64,000 nt of DNA from Alteromonas confluentis (GCF_001757105.1 NZ_MDHN01000029.1:186001-250000); one strand, 5' to 3'. Shown: positions 19,778 to 29,075, counted from the first letter of the stretch. The notes: generated by a model from the sequence alone, not told the origin. A program made the numbers and translations.

Positions 19778-20623
19778 ATGAGCACCGAACACGAAATTCG
19801 TTACGCTGTAGGACAGCGAGAAGTTAAAGGCTACGACACGCAAGAATTGCGTGATGCATTCCTGGCAGACAAACTGATGCAGGAAGGCAAGATCTATTGG
19901 ATATACAGCCACTATGAGCGTTTCATGGTGGGTAGCGCCGTACCCACCAATACACCACTGAAGCTGGAAACCCTCGACGACCAGTTGAAAATGGACTTCT
20001 TCACCGCCCGCCGCGAAGTGGGTGTCATTAACGTAGGCGGCACCGGCACTATCACTGTGGGTGATACCGTCTACGAATTAGCGCGCGAAGAAGCCCTGTA
20101 CATCGGTATGGGTAATGAGCACGTTGAATTTGCATCAAACGATGCCAGCCAACCTGCCAAGTTTTATCTGAATTCCGCACCTGCACACCACGCTTACCCA
20201 TGTAAGAAAGTAGGTAAAGACGACGCTAACGTGCTTGAACTGGGCAGCCCGGAAACCTGCAACGAACGCAAAATCAATCAGCTTTTGATCAATACCGTGG
20301 TTGATACCTGTCAATTGCAAATGGGCCTCACCCGTTTGGCGCCAGGTAGCGTGTGGAACACCATGCCCGCCCACCAGCACGACCGTCGTAACGAAGTCTA
20401 TTTCTACTTCGACATTGCTGAAGGTCAGGCGGTGAGTCACTTCATGGGCGAGCCTAAAGAAACCCGTCATATCTTCGTTGCCAACGAACAAGCGGTGCTG
20501 TCTCCCCCCTGGTCGATTCATTGTGGCTGTGGCACAGCAAACTACGCGTTCATTTGGGGCATGGCCGGTGAAAACCTGGACTATGACGATATGGACAAAT
20601 TTCCGCCTAATGAGCTCAGATAA
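19778..20623 (+). CDS. kduI: 5-dehydro-4-deoxy-D-glucuronate isomerase KduI
   Basis: Isomerises 4-deoxy-L-threo-5-hexosulose uronate, the spontaneous product of unsaturated galacturonate, to 2,5-diketo-3-deoxygluconate. Cupin-fold zinc enzyme of 281 residues. The metal ligands are visible as His199, His201 and Glu206 in MPAHQHDRRNEVYFY, and His248 in WSIHCGCGT; all are offset by three from the E. coli enzyme. The N-terminal GYDTQELRDAFL segment is typical. It forms the cytoplasmic entry for products of the GH105 enzyme at 35037. Confidence 0.97.
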   Translation: MSTEHEIRYAVGQREVKGYDTQELRDAFLADKLMQEGKIYWIYSHYERFMVGSAVPTNTPLKLETLDDQLKMDFFTARREVGVINVGGTGTITVGDTVYELAREEALYIGMGNEHVEFASNDASQPAKFYLNSAPAHHAYPCKKVGKDDANVLELGSPETCNERKINQLLINTVVDTCQLQMGLTRLAPGSVWNTMPAHQHDRRNEVYFYFDIAEGQAVSHFMGEPKETRHIFVANEQAVLSPPWSIHCGCGTANYAFIWGMAGENLDYDDMDKFPPNELR

Positions 20624-20638
20624 GAAGTCGAGGTGAGT

Positions 20639-21625
20639 ATGTTGCGCCTTAAGGTTACACCGCTGTTCCTTGTTGCCACTCTGGTAACCCTGCTTTTTGG
20701 ATGCGGTAGTAAACAAACCAGCGATGTGACCATTTTACGTTTAGGTCATACGCTGGACACCCAGCACTCGGTACACAAAGCCATGGTGTATTTTGGTGAA
20801 CGCCTGAGTGAATATTCTGGCGGCACTATGCAGGTTGCGATTTATCCTGGCAGCCAACTTGGTACCGAACGTGAAATGATCGAGCTGCTGCAAATCGGTT
20901 CATTAGACATGACGAAAGTGTCTGCCAGCCCACTGGAAGGTTTTGCGCCTGAAATGCAGATTTTCAGTTTGCCCTACGTGTTCCGCGACAGCGACCACTT
21001 CTGGAAAGTACTGAACAGCGACGTAGGAAAAGGCCTGCTGTCAGGTATTGAAGCGTTCAAGCTGAAAGGCCTGGGTTATTACGATGCCGGTAGCCGCAGC
21101 TTCTACACTACCGATCGCCCTATTCACTCACCTGCCGATCTTCAAGGCATGAAAATTCGCGTGCTTAACAGCCCTACCGCCGTAAAAACAGTGCGCGCGC
21201 TAGGCGGAGCTGCCACGCCAGTTTCCTGGGGCGAGCTATACACCGCACTGCAACAAGGTGTGGTAGATGGCGCTGAAAATAATCCCCCAAGCTATTACCT
21301 GTCACGTCATTACGAAATTGCGCGCTACTACTCGCTGGACGAACATACTTCGGTACCTGACGTTATGCTGATGTCGCTTCGTACATTTAACAATTTTACC
21401 GCCCAGCAACAGCAATGGGTGCAACAAGCCATGGCCGATTCGGTGGTATACCAACGCAAGCTGTGGCAGGAATCTACGTTGGAATCACTGGAGAAAGTGA
21501 AGGCCGATGGCGTTGAAGTGATTTATCCAGACAAACAACCTTTCGTCGACGCCGTAAAGCCGTTCCATGACAGCTTTAAAGGTACCGATGTGGGTAACTT
21601 GCTCGAACAAATTAAGGCGATGTAA
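20639..21625 (+). CDS. TRAP transporter solute-binding protein (DctP family), probable lipoprotein
   Basis: Periplasmic substrate receptor of a TRAP importer, probably for uronates or oligogalacturonides given its neighbours. About 328 residues, DctP/UehA type: LRLGHTLDTQHSVHKAM, YPGSQLGTEREMIELLQ, the PYVFRD segment, GMKIRVLNSPTAV with the conserved Arg that binds substrate carboxylate, and GVVDGAENNPPSYY. The signal peptide ends LLFGC with Cys22 as a possible lipid anchor, which is less usual for proteobacterial TRAP receptors. ATG at 20639 is preferred over a GTG two codons earlier. Lies in kduD-kduI-dctPQM. Confidence 0.92.
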   Translation: MLRLKVTPLFLVATLVTLLFGCGSKQTSDVTILRLGHTLDTQHSVHKAMVYFGERLSEYSGGTMQVAIYPGSQLGTEREMIELLQIGSLDMTKVSASPLEGFAPEMQIFSLPYVFRDSDHFWKVLNSDVGKGLLSGIEAFKLKGLGYYDAGSRSFYTTDRPIHSPADLQGMKIRVLNSPTAVKTVRALGGAATPVSWGELYTALQQGVVDGAENNPPSYYLSRHYEIARYYSLDEHTSVPDVMLMSLRTFNNFTAQQQQWVQQAMADSVVYQRKLWQESTLESLEKVKADGVEVIYPDKQPFVDAVKPFHDSFKGTDVGNLLEQIKAM

Positions 21626-21628
21626 GTC

Positions 21629-22117
21629 ATGCGACAGTTAGTGAAGTTAATCGACAAAACGCTGGCCGCAGCGCTTATTCTGGCCATGGCCGCCATTCTG
21701 CTGGTTGTGGTATGGCAGGTAATTTCCCGCTACCTGCTGCAAGATCCGGCCTCTGTTACCGAAGAATTATCCCGGTTTCTGCTTATCTGGATCGGTATTC
21801 TGGGTTCCGCTTATGCCTATCGCCAAAAAGTACATTTAGGCTTCAACCTCATCGTCAACAAACAATCTGAGACCGTGCGCCGCTTAATCATGACATTTGT
21901 TGAACTGCTCGTGGTCGCATTCTGCGTAATGGTTTTGATCATTGGCGGCAATGCACTAGTGAGCCTGACCCTGGAGCTGGACCAAATATCTGCGGCTCTT
22001 GGCGTACGTATGGGCTGGATATACACCGTGCTGCCTATTTCAGGCGCCATTATGGTGTTCTACGCCCTCATCAATATTTATAACCTCTGGATAGACGCAT
22101 CGCAGGAGCCGCTGTAA
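21629..22117 (+). CDS. TRAP transporter small membrane subunit (DctQ)
   Basis: Four-helix inner-membrane subunit of the TRAP transporter. The 162 residues show hydrophobic stretches at about 12-32, 48-64, 88-108 and 128-150. It carries SRYLLQDPASVTEELSRFLLIWIG, outlined here only by its start, which is the conserved DctQ stretch at about 33-56. It starts three bases after dctP and its stop overlaps the dctM start by one base (TAATG). Confidence 0.94.
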   Translation: MRQLVKLIDKTLAAALILAMAAILLVVVWQVISRYLLQDPASVTEELSRFLLIWIGILGSAYAYRQKVHLGFNLIVNKQSETVRRLIMTFVELLVVAFCVMVLIIGGNALVSLTLELDQISAALGVRMGWIYTVLPISGAIMVFYALINIYNLWIDASQEPL

Positions 22118-23412
22118 TGGAATTAACTGCAATCATTCTTATCGTCGGTTTCTTCTTTTTCCTGCTCATCAATGTGCCCGTGTCGATGAGTATTGGCCTG
22201 GCAACATTGGTTGCTATGCTGTTCAGCATTGAATTTGAACCGGCGGTTACCACCATGGCTCAACGTATGGCCGGTGGTCTCGACAGCTTCGCCCTGCTCG
22301 CCATTCCCTTCTTTGTATTATCCGGTCTGATCATGGGTCAGGGTGGTATTGCTAAGCGACTCATCGAATGCGCCATGGCGCTTATCGGTGCCCTGCCCGG
22401 TGGTCTGGCATTGGTTAACGTGGTGTCATGTATGCTGTTCGGCGCTATTTCCGGTTCAGCCGTGGCGGCATGCTCTGCTATTGGTAGTTTTATGCTGCCA
22501 GAAATGAAAAAGAAGGGTTATGACCCTAATTTCTCTGCCGCTGTTACTGCCGCGGCTGCTACCACAGGCATGCTCATTCCGCCCAGTAACATTCTGATTG
22601 TCTATGCCATTGCCAGCGGTGGCGTTTCTATCGCCGCCCTGTTCATGGCGGGTTACGTGCCCGGTATTATGGTAGGACTCGCATTGATGTTGGTGTGCTA
22701 CATCTGGGCCAAAATAAAAGGCTACCCACTGTCAGATCGACTGCCGCTCAAAATTGTCGTCGAGAAACTCTTCGCCGCCGTGCCAAGCTTGTTCCTGATT
22801 GTATTGGTTATCGGTGGTATTGTAGGTGGAGTTTTCACTGCAACAGAAGCCGGTGCTATTGCAGTGGTCTATTCATTGTTGCTTTCCGTAGGGATCTACA
22901 AAGAAGTAAAAGTAAAAGAACTGCCAAATATTCTGCTTAAATCTGCAGAAACCACCGCCATTGTCATGCTGCTAATTGCCGCTTCTACCGCTATGTCGTG
23001 GTTACTGTCTTTCGAGAATATTCCGCAAACGCTAAGTCAGGCGTTATTGGAACTTAGCGACAATCCAATTGTTATTCTGCTACTGATTAACTTATTGTTG
23101 ATTGTTGTGGGCGCGTTCCTCGACATGACACCAGCAGTACTTATTTTTACGCCGATATTCCTGCCAGTGGCCATGCAATTGGGTATGTCGCCGCTGCAGT
23201 TTGGCATTATGATAGTACTTAACTTATCTATCGGTTTATGTTCACCACCGGTAGGGGCGGTACTGTTCATTACCTGTGCAATCGCAAAAACCAAGTTGGA
23301 AAATATTATCAAGCCACTGTTACCACTTTACGCTGCCATGTTTGTGGTGTTAATGCTGGTAACCTACGTTGCCTGGTTCTCCGAGGCTCTGCCTGCAGCC
23401 CTTGGTTTTTAA
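22117..23412 (+). CDS. TRAP transporter large membrane subunit (DctM)
   Basis: Na+-driven permease subunit of the TRAP system, 431 residues with about 12 membrane segments. Family signatures include PVSMSIGLAT, IPFFVLSGLIMGQGGIAKRL, the GAISGSAVAACSAIGSFMLPEM loop (outlined by its start), MLIPPSNILIVYA, and TPIFLPVAMQLGMSPLQFG. It completes the importer that supplies KduI/KduD and UxaC with sugar acids, and is the last gene before the terminator at 23422. Confidence 0.95.
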   Translation: MELTAIILIVGFFFFLLINVPVSMSIGLATLVAMLFSIEFEPAVTTMAQRMAGGLDSFALLAIPFFVLSGLIMGQGGIAKRLIECAMALIGALPGGLALVNVVSCMLFGAISGSAVAACSAIGSFMLPEMKKKGYDPNFSAAVTAAAATTGMLIPPSNILIVYAIASGGVSIAALFMAGYVPGIMVGLALMLVCYIWAKIKGYPLSDRLPLKIVVEKLFAAVPSLFLIVLVIGGIVGGVFTATEAGAIAVVYSLLLSVGIYKEVKVKELPNILLKSAETTAIVMLLIAASTAMSWLLSFENIPQTLSQALLELSDNPIVILLLINLLLIVVGAFLDMTPAVLIFTPIFLPVAMQLGMSPLQFGIMIVLNLSIGLCSPPVGAVLFITCAIAKTKLENIIKPLLPLYAAMFVVLMLVTYVAWFSEALPAALGF

Positions 23413-23421
23413 GGAAAATCG

Positions 23422-23452
23422 AAGCCCTGCCACTGGTAGGGCTTGCTGTTTT
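23422..23452 (+). terminator. Terminator of the kduD-kduI-TRAP operon
   Basis: AAGCCCTGCC (23422-23431) pairs with GGTAGGGCTT (23435-23444), ten pairs including one G-U, with a three-base loop, then GCTGTTTT. It separates dctM from the regulator gene. Confidence 0.85.
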
Positions 23453-23538
23453 AAGACTATAAACAACAACTAATAAAGGCTAGAATGCAGTCGAACAAAA
23501 AACGAGTTAGCCTGAACTAAAAATAATAAGTGAAAAGC

Positions 23539-24561
23539 ATGGATAAACGTCCGACTATCAATGATGTCGCCCGCCTTTCAGGGGTATCAAAACGAACCGT
23601 TTCGCGGGTAATAAATGGCGCCACGAATGTGGGTGCAAATACGCGTGAAAAAATTCAGAAAGTCATTGATGAGTTAGGCTTTTCTCCAGACAAACAGGCT
23701 CGCGGGCTCGCCGCAAGTCGCTCTTATCTTCTGGGTTTGATTTACGACAACCCCGATGCCCTGTTCATCGACCAGGTTCAGCGCGGTGTGCTGAGTGTCT
23801 GTTCTGAAAAGGGTTATGAACTGGTTGTTCACCCCTGCAATTACAACTCTTCTACGTTTGTCGAGAACTGCGTAAAGTTTGTAAAGCGCTCTAATATCGA
23901 CGGCGTCGCCATTTTACCTCCTGTTTCAGAATCGAAAGAATTGGCAGCCGCATTACGTGAAAACAATATCAATTATGTGCGTATGGCTTCGGTTGATTTA
24001 GACGACCACGCCAACATCGTGGTTTCTGATGACCGTGCTGCTATCAGCGATCTCGCCCGTTATCTGGTGTCTCTCGGCCATCGCGATATTGCCATCATTA
24101 GTGGTCCGCAGGCCTATTACTCTTCATTAGAACGTTTAGAAGGTTTCCGCGATACGCTAAAAGAGTTAGGCATCGAACTGCCGCCCAACCGGATTATCGA
24201 AGGTAAAAATACGTACGAGAGTGGCATCGAATGTGCCCGCAACTTGTTGATCCAGTCGTCTCGCCCTGCAGTCATATTTGCGAATAACGATGAAATGGCA
24301 GCGGGCGTACTGAAAGTCGCCCATGAGATGGGCATTCGCATTCCCGAAGAGCTGTCTATCGCCGGATTCGATGACAACTTACTGGCCTCAAGAGTCATTC
24401 CTTCGCTTACAACGGTAAAGCGCCCGGTGACTGCCATGGCATCGCTGGCAGCGAAGAAAATTATCGCCATGATTGAGCATGTGCCCACCAATGAGATGGA
24501 AGACTATTTGGTGAAACCACACCTCATCATTCGCGAATCAACCCGAAAAGCAGAAAAGTAG
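23539..24561 (+). CDS. LacI-family repressor, probable regulator of the pectin/uronate locus
   Basis: 340 residues from the ATG at 23539; a GTG three codons upstream is possible. The N-terminal helix-turn-helix PTINDVARLSGVSKRTVSRV (residues 5-24) is followed by the hinge helix QARGLAASRS and a periplasmic-binding-protein-like effector domain (LGLIYDNPDALFIDQVQ, VVSDDRAAISDLARYL, FANNDEMAAGVLKVA, SIAGFDDNLLASRVIP). It lies between the TRAP operon and uxaA. Its own upstream region (23453-23538) has no copy of the TGCYACCGGTRGCA palindrome found before five neighbouring units, so it is probably not autoregulated through that site. The effector is likely KDG or a related keto-sugar acid; this is inference. 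Confidence 0.9.
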   Translation: MDKRPTINDVARLSGVSKRTVSRVINGATNVGANTREKIQKVIDELGFSPDKQARGLAASRSYLLGLIYDNPDALFIDQVQRGVLSVCSEKGYELVVHPCNYNSSTFVENCVKFVKRSNIDGVAILPPVSESKELAAALRENNINYVRMASVDLDDHANIVVSDDRAAISDLARYLVSLGHRDIAIISGPQAYYSSLERLEGFRDTLKELGIELPPNRIIEGKNTYESGIECARNLLIQSSRPAVIFANNDEMAAGVLKVAHEMGIRIPEELSIAGFDDNLLASRVIPSLTTVKRPVTAMASLAAKKIIAMIEHVPTNEMEDYLVKPHLIIRESTRKAEK

Positions 24562-24600
24562 CGGAATTTATCTGATGAAGATTGATTCCGCTACTTTTCT
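24552..24600 (+). terminator. Long hairpin at the 3' end of the LacI gene
   Basis: A 15-base arm AGAAAAGTAGCGGAA (24552-24566) is perfectly complemented by TTCCGCTACTTTTCT (24586-24600) across a 19-base loop. The LacI stop codon lies in the left arm. The right arm covers most of the spacer of the uxaA promoter. There is no T-run after the stem, so termination is uncertain; it may protect the mRNA end. Confidence 0.5.
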
Positions 24601-24623
24601 GACCTACAATGCCACCGGTGGCA
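24582..24623 (+). promoter_or_regulatory. uxaA promoter with pectin-regulon operator
   Basis: TTGATT (24582-24587), 17-base spacer and TACAAT (24605-24610). The palindrome TGCCACCGGTGGCA (24610-24623) starts on the last base of the -10 box and covers the expected transcription start. Repressor binding here would block RNA polymerase. Confidence 0.82.
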
Positions 24624-24692
24624 GCAATGTTAAGAAAACGTTCCCAACCCGTTTCTCATTGCCGATGCCGTTCACATTGAGGAGTTTATAGT

Positions 24693-26180
24693 ATGCAAGA
24701 CCAAACCCAGCTGATTCAGGTTCACCCGCAAGACAACGTTGCTGTTGCGACAATGGATTTAGACGCGGGCACCCATAACGAAAATCTGGGACTGACTCTG
24801 GCGGATGCGGTTCCGGCGGGTCATAAGGTTGCGCTAAAGGCTATGCATGCCGGTGACAATATCATGAAGTATGGCTTCCCCATTGGCCACCTTCTGCAAG
24901 ATGTCGCTGCCGGCGCCCACATTCATAGCCACAATCTAAAAACAAACCTCAGTGGACAGGAAGCTTACACCTGGAAAACACCGGCGAAAAATGCCACCGG
25001 GAGCAAGCCATCAAATGCCACCTTTATGGGCTACCGCCGCGAGAATGGCAAAGTAGGTATTCGTAATGAGATTTGGATCATCAATACTGTCGGCTGTGTC
25101 AATCGCACCGCTGAACGTATTGCCTCTGAATGTGAGCGCCGATTTACCAATGAATGCGATGGTTTCCGCGCATTCACGCATCCCTTCGGCTGCTCGCAGT
25201 TAGGCGATGATCTTACCGATACCCGTGCGATTCTTGCGGCGCTGGCTTCCCATCCTAATGCAGGCGCAGTATTGATTGTGGGCTTAGGCTGCGAAAACAA
25301 CCAGCTCTCTGCCATGCTCGAATTGGTTGATAAACCACAAGACCGTCTTCGCTACTTTAACTCCCAACAAGTGGGAGATGAAATTGAGGAAGGGATTAAA
25401 TTGGTTTACGAAATGCTTAATACCGTGGGCAGAGATAAACGCGAACCTGTGCCAGTGTCAGAATTAGTGCTAGGCGTGAAATGTGGTGGCAGCGATGCGT
25501 TCAGCGGAATCACCGCAAACCCGCTGGTTGGCCGCATGACCGATATCCTCACCAATGTAGGCGGTACCGTACTGCAAACGGAAACACCGGAGATGTTCGG
25601 TGCCGAACAACTGCTCATGGATCGCGCCATCAGCGAACCGGTGTTCGAAGACATCGTGTCACTGGTAAACGAATTCAAGCAATACTTCCTCGACCACAAC
25701 CAGCCGGTTTATGAGAATCCGTCTCCGGGCAACAAAGCGGGCGGCTTAACCACCCTGGAAGAAAAATCCTTAGGTGCGGTGCAAAAAGGTGGTCAGGCAA
25801 CGGTTTGTGGCGTACTCAAGTACGGCGAGCCGGTAAATCAAAAAGGTTTGTCATTGTTACAGGCGCCGGGTAACGACGCCGTTAGTAGCACCGCCCTGGC
25901 CGCCAGCGGCGCACACATTGTTTTATTCACCACCGGGCGCGGTACACCGCTCGGGTTCCCTGTACCCACACTAAAAATATCGTCAAATTCCAGAATAGCA
26001 GAACAAAAACCACACTGGATTGACTTCAACGCGGGACAAGTGCTGCAAGGCGTCAGTATCGACGACTGCGCAGCACAGCTGTACCAACTTTGTCTCAGTA
26101 CAGCGTCAGGTCATCTGACTTGTAATGAGAAAAATGGCAGTCACGAGATTGCCATTTGGAAACGAGGCGTAACCCTTTAA
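24693..26180 (+). CDS. uxaA: Altronate dehydratase UxaA
   Basis: Dehydrates D-altronate to KDG in the galacturonate branch. At 495 residues it equals E. coli UxaA. It has the N-terminal SAF-like domain (HPQDNVAVATMDLDAGT, GHKVALKAMHAGDNIMKYG, HIHSHNLKTNLSG) and the C-terminal lyase domain (RRENGKVGIRNEIWIINTVGC, FGCSQLGDD, VGLGCENNQ, KCGGSDAFSGITANP, YENPSPGNKAGG, FTTGRGTP). First gene of uxaA-uxaC-uxuB-eda-kdgK, behind the operator at 24610. The closeness to UxaA makes galactarate dehydratase unlikely. Confidence 0.95.
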   Translation: MQDQTQLIQVHPQDNVAVATMDLDAGTHNENLGLTLADAVPAGHKVALKAMHAGDNIMKYGFPIGHLLQDVAAGAHIHSHNLKTNLSGQEAYTWKTPAKNATGSKPSNATFMGYRRENGKVGIRNEIWIINTVGCVNRTAERIASECERRFTNECDGFRAFTHPFGCSQLGDDLTDTRAILAALASHPNAGAVLIVGLGCENNQLSAMLELVDKPQDRLRYFNSQQVGDEIEEGIKLVYEMLNTVGRDKREPVPVSELVLGVKCGGSDAFSGITANPLVGRMTDILTNVGGTVLQTETPEMFGAEQLLMDRAISEPVFEDIVSLVNEFKQYFLDHNQPVYENPSPGNKAGGLTTLEEKSLGAVQKGGQATVCGVLKYGEPVNQKGLSLLQAPGNDAVSSTALAASGAHIVLFTTGRGTPLGFPVPTLKISSNSRIAEQKPHWIDFNAGQVLQGVSIDDCAAQLYQLCLSTASGHLTCNEKNGSHEIAIWKRGVTL

Positions 26181-26194
26181 TAAAAGAGAATGTT

Positions 26195-27610
26195 ATGAAA
26201 CCGATTTTACTACATGAAGACAGGCTGTTCCCCGTAGATGAAAAGACTCGGGGAATTGCCCGCGAGCTTTATCAGTCGGTCCGCGATTTGCCTATTATCA
26301 GCCCACATGGACACACTGACCCGCGGTGGTTTGCCTACGATGAAAACTTCGGGAATGCTACCGAATTGTTTATTCTTCCCGACCACTACGTATTTCGTAT
26401 GCTGTATTCTCAGGGTATTACCCTTGAGCAGTTAGGCATTCGTCGCTGGGACGGCGGTGAATCAGAAGCTGACCCGCGCAAGATCTGGCAGTTGTTTGCT
26501 GATCACTACTATCTGTTCCCTGGCACACCGTCTCGTATGTGGCTCGACACCGTATTTAAGAATGTGTTTGGCCTAAGCGACATGCTGTGTTCCGATAACG
26601 CCATGGATTACTACGAGTTCATCACTGCCGAACTGGCGAAGCCGGAGTACAAACCTCGCGCGTTGATGGACCGTTTCAACATCGAACTCATCGCCACCAC
26701 CGAAGGCGCACTGGATTCTCTGACTCACCACGGCCACATTAAAGATACCGGTTGGGATAAACGCGTTATTACCACTTTCCGTCCTGACGACGTGGTGGAT
26801 GCATCCCGTGAGGACTTCGTAACTAACGTGGCGAAACTGGGTGAAATCACCGGTGAAGACACCACCAGCTGGAATGGCTATCTGGCAGCGTTACGTCAGC
26901 GTCGTCAGTTCTTCCGCGAACATGGTGCAACGGCTACTGATCACGGTCACCCGACTGCCGCCACCGCAGATTTATCTGTCGCGGAATGTGAAAGCCTGTT
27001 CAGCAAAGTGCTGTCAGGCGACTCCTCTGCCGCCGAACAGGAACTGTTCCGCGCACAAATGCTCACCGAACTGGCGGGCATGAGTGTGGAAGACGGTATG
27101 GTAATGCAAATTCATCCGGGATCTTTCCGCAACCACAACGAAAGCTTGTTCAAGAAATTCGGCCGCGATAAAGGTCACGATATTCCCATGCAGACCGACT
27201 ACGTGAATGCGCTGAAGCCACTACTGAACAAATACGGTAACGAGAAAAACCTCAATATCATTCTGTTTACGTTGGATGAAACCGTGTACGCCCGCGAACT
27301 GGCGCCTCTTGCAGGTCACTATCCGTGTCTGAAGCTGGGTCCGGCATGGTGGTTCCACGACAGCCCGGAAGGCATGCTGCGTTTCCGCCATAACGTGACA
27401 GAAACCGCTGGTTTCTACAATACCGTTGGTTTTAACGACGATACCCGTGCATTCCTGTCTATTCCGGCCCGTCACGATGTGGCACGCCGTATTGACTGTC
27501 GTTTCCTCGCGCAACTGGTGGTTGAACACCGTGTAGCCGACTGGGAAGCGGCTGAGCTGGCACAGCAACTGTCTTACAATTTGGCGAAAAACGCCTACAA
27601 CCTGGGGTAA
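26195..27610 (+). CDS. uxaC: Uronate isomerase UxaC
   Basis: Converts D-galacturonate to D-tagaturonate and D-glucuronate to D-fructuronate. 471 residues from the ATG at 26195, preceded by AAAGAGAA; an in-frame start 39 bases upstream lies inside uxaA and is rejected. The metal-binding motif SPHGHTDPRWF (His38, His40) is near the N-terminus. Later segments KYKPRALMDRFNIELIATTE (here EYKPRALMDRF), MQIHPGSFRNHN, LAGHYPCLKLGPAWWFHDSP and IPARHDVARRIDC are standard. The reductase follows after four bases. Confidence 0.97.
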   Translation: MKPILLHEDRLFPVDEKTRGIARELYQSVRDLPIISPHGHTDPRWFAYDENFGNATELFILPDHYVFRMLYSQGITLEQLGIRRWDGGESEADPRKIWQLFADHYYLFPGTPSRMWLDTVFKNVFGLSDMLCSDNAMDYYEFITAELAKPEYKPRALMDRFNIELIATTEGALDSLTHHGHIKDTGWDKRVITTFRPDDVVDASREDFVTNVAKLGEITGEDTTSWNGYLAALRQRRQFFREHGATATDHGHPTAATADLSVAECESLFSKVLSGDSSAAEQELFRAQMLTELAGMSVEDGMVMQIHPGSFRNHNESLFKKFGRDKGHDIPMQTDYVNALKPLLNKYGNEKNLNIILFTLDETVYARELAPLAGHYPCLKLGPAWWFHDSPEGMLRFRHNVTETAGFYNTVGFNDDTRAFLSIPARHDVARRIDCRFLAQLVVEHRVADWEAAELAQQLSYNLAKNAYNLG

Positions 27611-27614
27611 CGGA

Positions 27615-29075
27615 ATGGCTCGTCTTAATTTTGCCACGCTGGCCGATTTACCGGCTGACGTTAAGCAACCACAGTACGATGTGAACGCCACCACCAGCGG
27701 CATTGTACATATTGGCCCGGGCGCGTTTCACCGCGCCCACCAAGCGGTGTACACCGATTTAGCCATGGCCCACGGCGGCAACTGGCGCATCGACGGTGTG
27801 TCTATGCGCAGCAAAACGCTGAAAGAAAAGCTGGCTGAACAGGATAACCTGTACGCGCTGGTCGTACTGGACAACGAGCCTTACACCCAAATCATCGGCT
27901 CCGTGAATCATGTGTTTGTGCTTGCCGACGACCGCGATGCGATTATGGCATCGCTGACTGCCCCGACCACGCATATTATTTCCACTACGATTACCGAGAA
28001 AGGCTACTGCCTGGATAATCAGGGCAATCTGGATGCGTCTCACCCCGACATCGTTCACGACAAAGATTTCCCTGAAGAGCCTGTTTCCGCCATCGGGCTG
28101 ATTGTAGCAGCACTGGCGAAACGCAAAGCGACCGGTACCGATGAAGTTACCGTGATCAGCTGCGACAATTTGTCGGACAATGGCAGCAAGCTTGGCGCCG
28201 CGGTAGTCGCGTTTGCCGAACTACAAGACAGCGAATTGGCTGCGTGGATTAAAGCGAATATCTGTTTCCCGAATACCATGGTAGACAGTATCACCCCGGC
28301 GACTGACGAAGCGTTGGTTAGCCAGACGTCTGCGGCTTTAGGCGTTACCGATGAATGGCCAATCCAACGCGAAGCGTTTACTCAATGGGTTGTGGAAGAC
28401 AAATTCAGCGGCCCTCGTCCAGCATGGGAAAAGGTGGGCGTAACGTTCACTGACGACGTTCACATGTTCGAAAAAGCCAAGTTACGTGTGCTAAACGGTA
28501 CTCACTCTACGTTAGCTTACGTGGGTTCACTGCTCAACATCGACACCGTATTCGAAGCCATCAGCAAACCGGAAATCGAAGCGTTTATCCGCCGTTTACT
28601 GACAGAAGAAATTCTGCCGACCATTGAGGTGGGCGACAAAATGGATTTACCGGCCTACGCCGATGATATTCTGAATCGCTACCACAACCGCCATATTCGC
28701 CACATGCTGTCGCAGATTGCGTGGGATGGTTCACAGAAACTGCCTTTCCGTATTCTGAACACCGTACGCGACCAGATAAAGACCGGCGGCAGCATCAAAC
28801 AGCTAAGCGTGCCAATTGCAGCCTGGATTTTGTTTATTGCCAAGCGTCAGCAGGCCGGTGAAACCATTACCGATCCCAAAGCGGAGCAACTGTTCTCATT
28901 GGCGAAAGCCCATGCCGGTGATGTTACGGCCCTCACCAATGCTGTGCTTGACCTTCACGACGTATTCGCCGAACTGACAGACAATCAGGATTTCCGCCAG
29001 GCAGTGCATGTTCAAGTGAGCAAATTAGAAACCATCAGCGTTGAAAACATGGCGCAACAATTAGGAGAATTGTAA
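27615..29075 (+). CDS. uxuB: Fructuronate/tagaturonate reductase, UxuB-like
   Basis: NADH-dependent reductase of the polyol-dehydrogenase family, 486 residues. The N-terminus IVHIGPGAFHRAHQAVYTD and the later TITEKGYC, ISCDNLSDNG, FPNTMVDSITPAT, VVEDKF and LRVLNGTHSTLAYVGSL follow E. coli UxuB (fructuronate to mannonate) rather than UxaB, whose N-terminus differs. Yet the only dehydratase beside it is UxaA, which acts on altronate, and no mannonate dehydratase (uxuA) is in the window. It may therefore accept tagaturonate here, or uxuA may lie elsewhere. Its stop overlaps the eda start by one base. Confidence 0.9.
   Translation: MARLNFATLADLPADVKQPQYDVNATTSGIVHIGPGAFHRAHQAVYTDLAMAHGGNWRIDGVSMRSKTLKEKLAEQDNLYALVVLDNEPYTQIIGSVNHVFVLADDRDAIMASLTAPTTHIISTTITEKGYCLDNQGNLDASHPDIVHDKDFPEEPVSAIGLIVAALAKRKATGTDEVTVISCDNLSDNGSKLGAAVVAFAELQDSELAAWIKANICFPNTMVDSITPATDEALVSQTSAALGVTDEWPIQREAFTQWVVEDKFSGPRPAWEKVGVTFTDDVHMFEKAKLRVLNGTHSTLAYVGSLLNIDTVFEAISKPEIEAFIRRLLTEEILPTIEVGDKMDLPAYADDILNRYHNRHIRHMLSQIAWDGSQKLPFRILNTVRDQIKTGGSIKQLSVPIAAWILFIAKRQQAGETITDPKAEQLFSLAKAHAGDVTALTNAVLDLHDVFAELTDNQDFRQAVHVQVSKLETISVENMAQQLGEL

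Noticed and set aside
20135-20716. 193-codon frame antisense to kduI
   Set aside because: Fully opposite a gene with all its catalytic residues; the antisense frame has no recognisable domain.
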